A stretch of 64,000 nucleotides of DNA from Halocatena halophila (GTDB lineage Archaea > Halobacteriota > Halobacteria > Halobacteriales > Haloarculaceae): positions 434,001 through 498,000 of the forward strand of contig CP071306.1 of assembly GCA_027563145.1 (NCBI GenBank), given 5' to 3'. The notes beneath the pieces are model-generated. The model was not told the origin of the DNA. It did not search any database and was given only the letters and a program-made list of their open reading frames with translations. Within the stretch, counting starts at the first letter, position 1. Every line of letters begins with the position of its first letter. Below are positions 63,197 to 64,000 of the stretch, in pieces. The translations under genes and the position numbers were made by a program.

Positions 63197-64000
63197 TCAC
63201 GTTCTCCGCTGGAGCCACCGGTACCCACGCGCGAGTGCGGTCGTAATCGATGAACCCTGTTCGATGCTGTAGAACGATTCGAGGTCGGGATTGAACTTTG
63301 CCTTATACCGGTTGATGCGCCGATTGTCGGCTCCGACCAGATCATAGCCCGTCCGGCCCCGGTCGATTGCATCGGCCATGATCTGCCAGTCGAGGAGATC
63401 GTTGATCGGGATGTCGGTGTCCGAATCCGTCCGCACACCGCCCTGCCATCGGTACACTGTCGTCCCGTCATCGAGTACTACCACGCCGCCCAGAAACGAG
63501 CCATCAGCCTCGAGAACGTAAGGCCGAACGACACCGTCGGGGAGCTCTGTCGCCAGCGTCTCGACGAAATCCGGTGTGATAGCGAACTCGATTCCCTGTC
63601 GTGCATATCGGGCTGCAACCTGCTCGACGATCGGTTGGAGATCTCCGATTTCGCCCTCCCGGACGCTTTTCAATCCGTCTTCGTTATCGCGGATGTTGCT
63701 TCGTGCATCCCGACTGAACGACATCAATAGATCGTCTTCGTCAGTATCGAGATCGACGAGATACGTATACGACGGACGGACGGTACAGTCGTTCCAGATG
63801 AACGGCCTGAGATCCTCGAAGCTGCCGTGGAGACGCATGTGACCATACCGGGGATTGAACGCAGACTCTGCCCATTCGAGAGATTTTTCAACGAAATCGT
63901 GGAGGCGGCGCTCGCGCTTTCGTTGCTTGAGTCCATTATTCTCGAGCAGTGCCGGACCGAGATAGGCGATTCGAAGGGCAGGCGGCGGCGAAAACGCGAG
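63197..64000 (-). CDS. FemAB/GNAT-fold protein, 5' end beyond the window
   Basis: The 3' part of a second FemAB-like gene on the minus strand. An ATG occurs at 63838 (MRLHGSFEDL), but the frame stays open to the window edge. The upstream part encodes recognisable homologous sequence (SPPPALRIAYLGPALL), matching SPPPSMSIPRLGPLLL in the gene at 60813, so the real start lies to the right of 64000. The visible part ends GYDLVGADNRRINRYKAKFNPD, the same type of C-terminus. The two paralogues flank the six-hairpin gene, with convergent stops 37 bp apart. Confidence 0.8.
   Translation of the reverse strand, partial: LAFSPPPALRIAYLGPALLENNGLKQRKRERRLHDFVEKSLEWAESAFNPRYGHMRLHGSFEDLRPFIWNDCTVRPSYTYLVDLDTDEDDLLMSFSRDARSNIRDNEDGLKSVREGEIGDLQPIVEQVAARYARQGIEFAITPDFVETLATELPDGVVRPYVLEADGSFLGGVVVLDDGTTVYRWQGGVRTDSDTDIPINDLLDWQIMADAIDRGRTGYDLVGADNRRINRYKAKFNPDLESFYSIEQGSSITTALARGYRWLQRRT

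Noticed and set aside
1..64000. CRISPR arrays, rRNA genes and replication origin repeats
   Set aside because: I looked for regularly spaced direct repeats, rRNA-like sequence and Orc/Cdc6-type genes with repeat clusters and saw none.

Overview
The window is haloarchaeal DNA. The proteins are strongly acidic and Asp/Glu-rich. Exported proteins carry twin-arginine (Tat) signals. Many starts have an AT-rich TATA-like element 25-33 bp upstream, as expected for leaderless archaeal transcripts. A CDC48-type AAA ATPase, an archaeal tRNA with an anticodon-loop intron, and haloarchaeal small zinc-finger and winged-helix families point the same way. I cannot name the genus from sequence alone.

Left part (1-14410). 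An Lrp-like regulator is followed by a large sugar-acid locus. It closely parallels the Haloferax xac genes for oxidative (Weimberg-type, non-phosphorylated) degradation of D-xylose and L-arabinose. It holds an IclR-type regulator (xacR-like), a 2-keto-3-deoxypentonate dehydratase (xacE-like), an alpha-ketoglutarate semialdehyde dehydrogenase (xacF-like), a pentonate dehydratase (xacD-like), a sugar ABC transporter (lipoprotein, two permeases, one ATPase), a Gfo/Idh xylose dehydrogenase (xacA-like), and three further dehydrogenases (two SDR, one zinc MDR). Together these would import a pentose, oxidise it to the pentonate, dehydrate it twice and deliver 2-oxoglutarate.

Middle-left (14488-33300). 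A Tat-exported superoxide dismutase is followed by a TrkH/TrkA potassium pair, a Nudix hydrolase, a HAD phosphatase, small conserved proteins and an APC-UspA fusion transporter. Next come an intron-containing tRNA-Glu(CTC), a CDC48-like ATPase and an aldo/keto reductase. A translationally overlapping pair follows, a PLP racemase/aldolase-fold enzyme and an FAD sugar-lactone oxidase, then a nitronate monooxygenase, a tandem UspA protein, a MATE exporter and a divergent ZIP-like membrane protein.

Middle-right (33302-46670). An orphan FecCD-type permease lies behind an iron-box-like palindrome, and a PiT phosphate permease follows. A tight four-gene operon (two enoyl-CoA hydratases, a beta-keto acid cleavage enzyme and a dienoyl-CoA-reductase-like SDR) sits beside an acyl-CoA carboxylase carboxyltransferase, an acyl-CoA ligase, an acyl-CoA dehydrogenase and an SCP2-like protein. 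This is an acyl-CoA degradation locus of unknown substrate. A metal-ligand-less M24 homologue and a TRAM protein close the segment.

Right part (46893-64000). This is a surface-polysaccharide region. It starts with a 1290-residue Tat-exported heparinase II/III-type lyase, a 45-residue membrane protein and an orphan IS630-type HTH protein. DUF1616, DUF457 and alkaline-phosphatase-superfamily proteins and a membrane-anchored winged-helix regulator follow. A co-directional cluster then encodes an oxidoreductase, a GT2 glycosyltransferase, UDP-GlcNAc 2-epimerase, a polysaccharide-deacetylase-like protein, a FemAB-like acyltransferase and a six-hairpin-type protein. A second FemAB-like gene, cut by the window edge, faces it.
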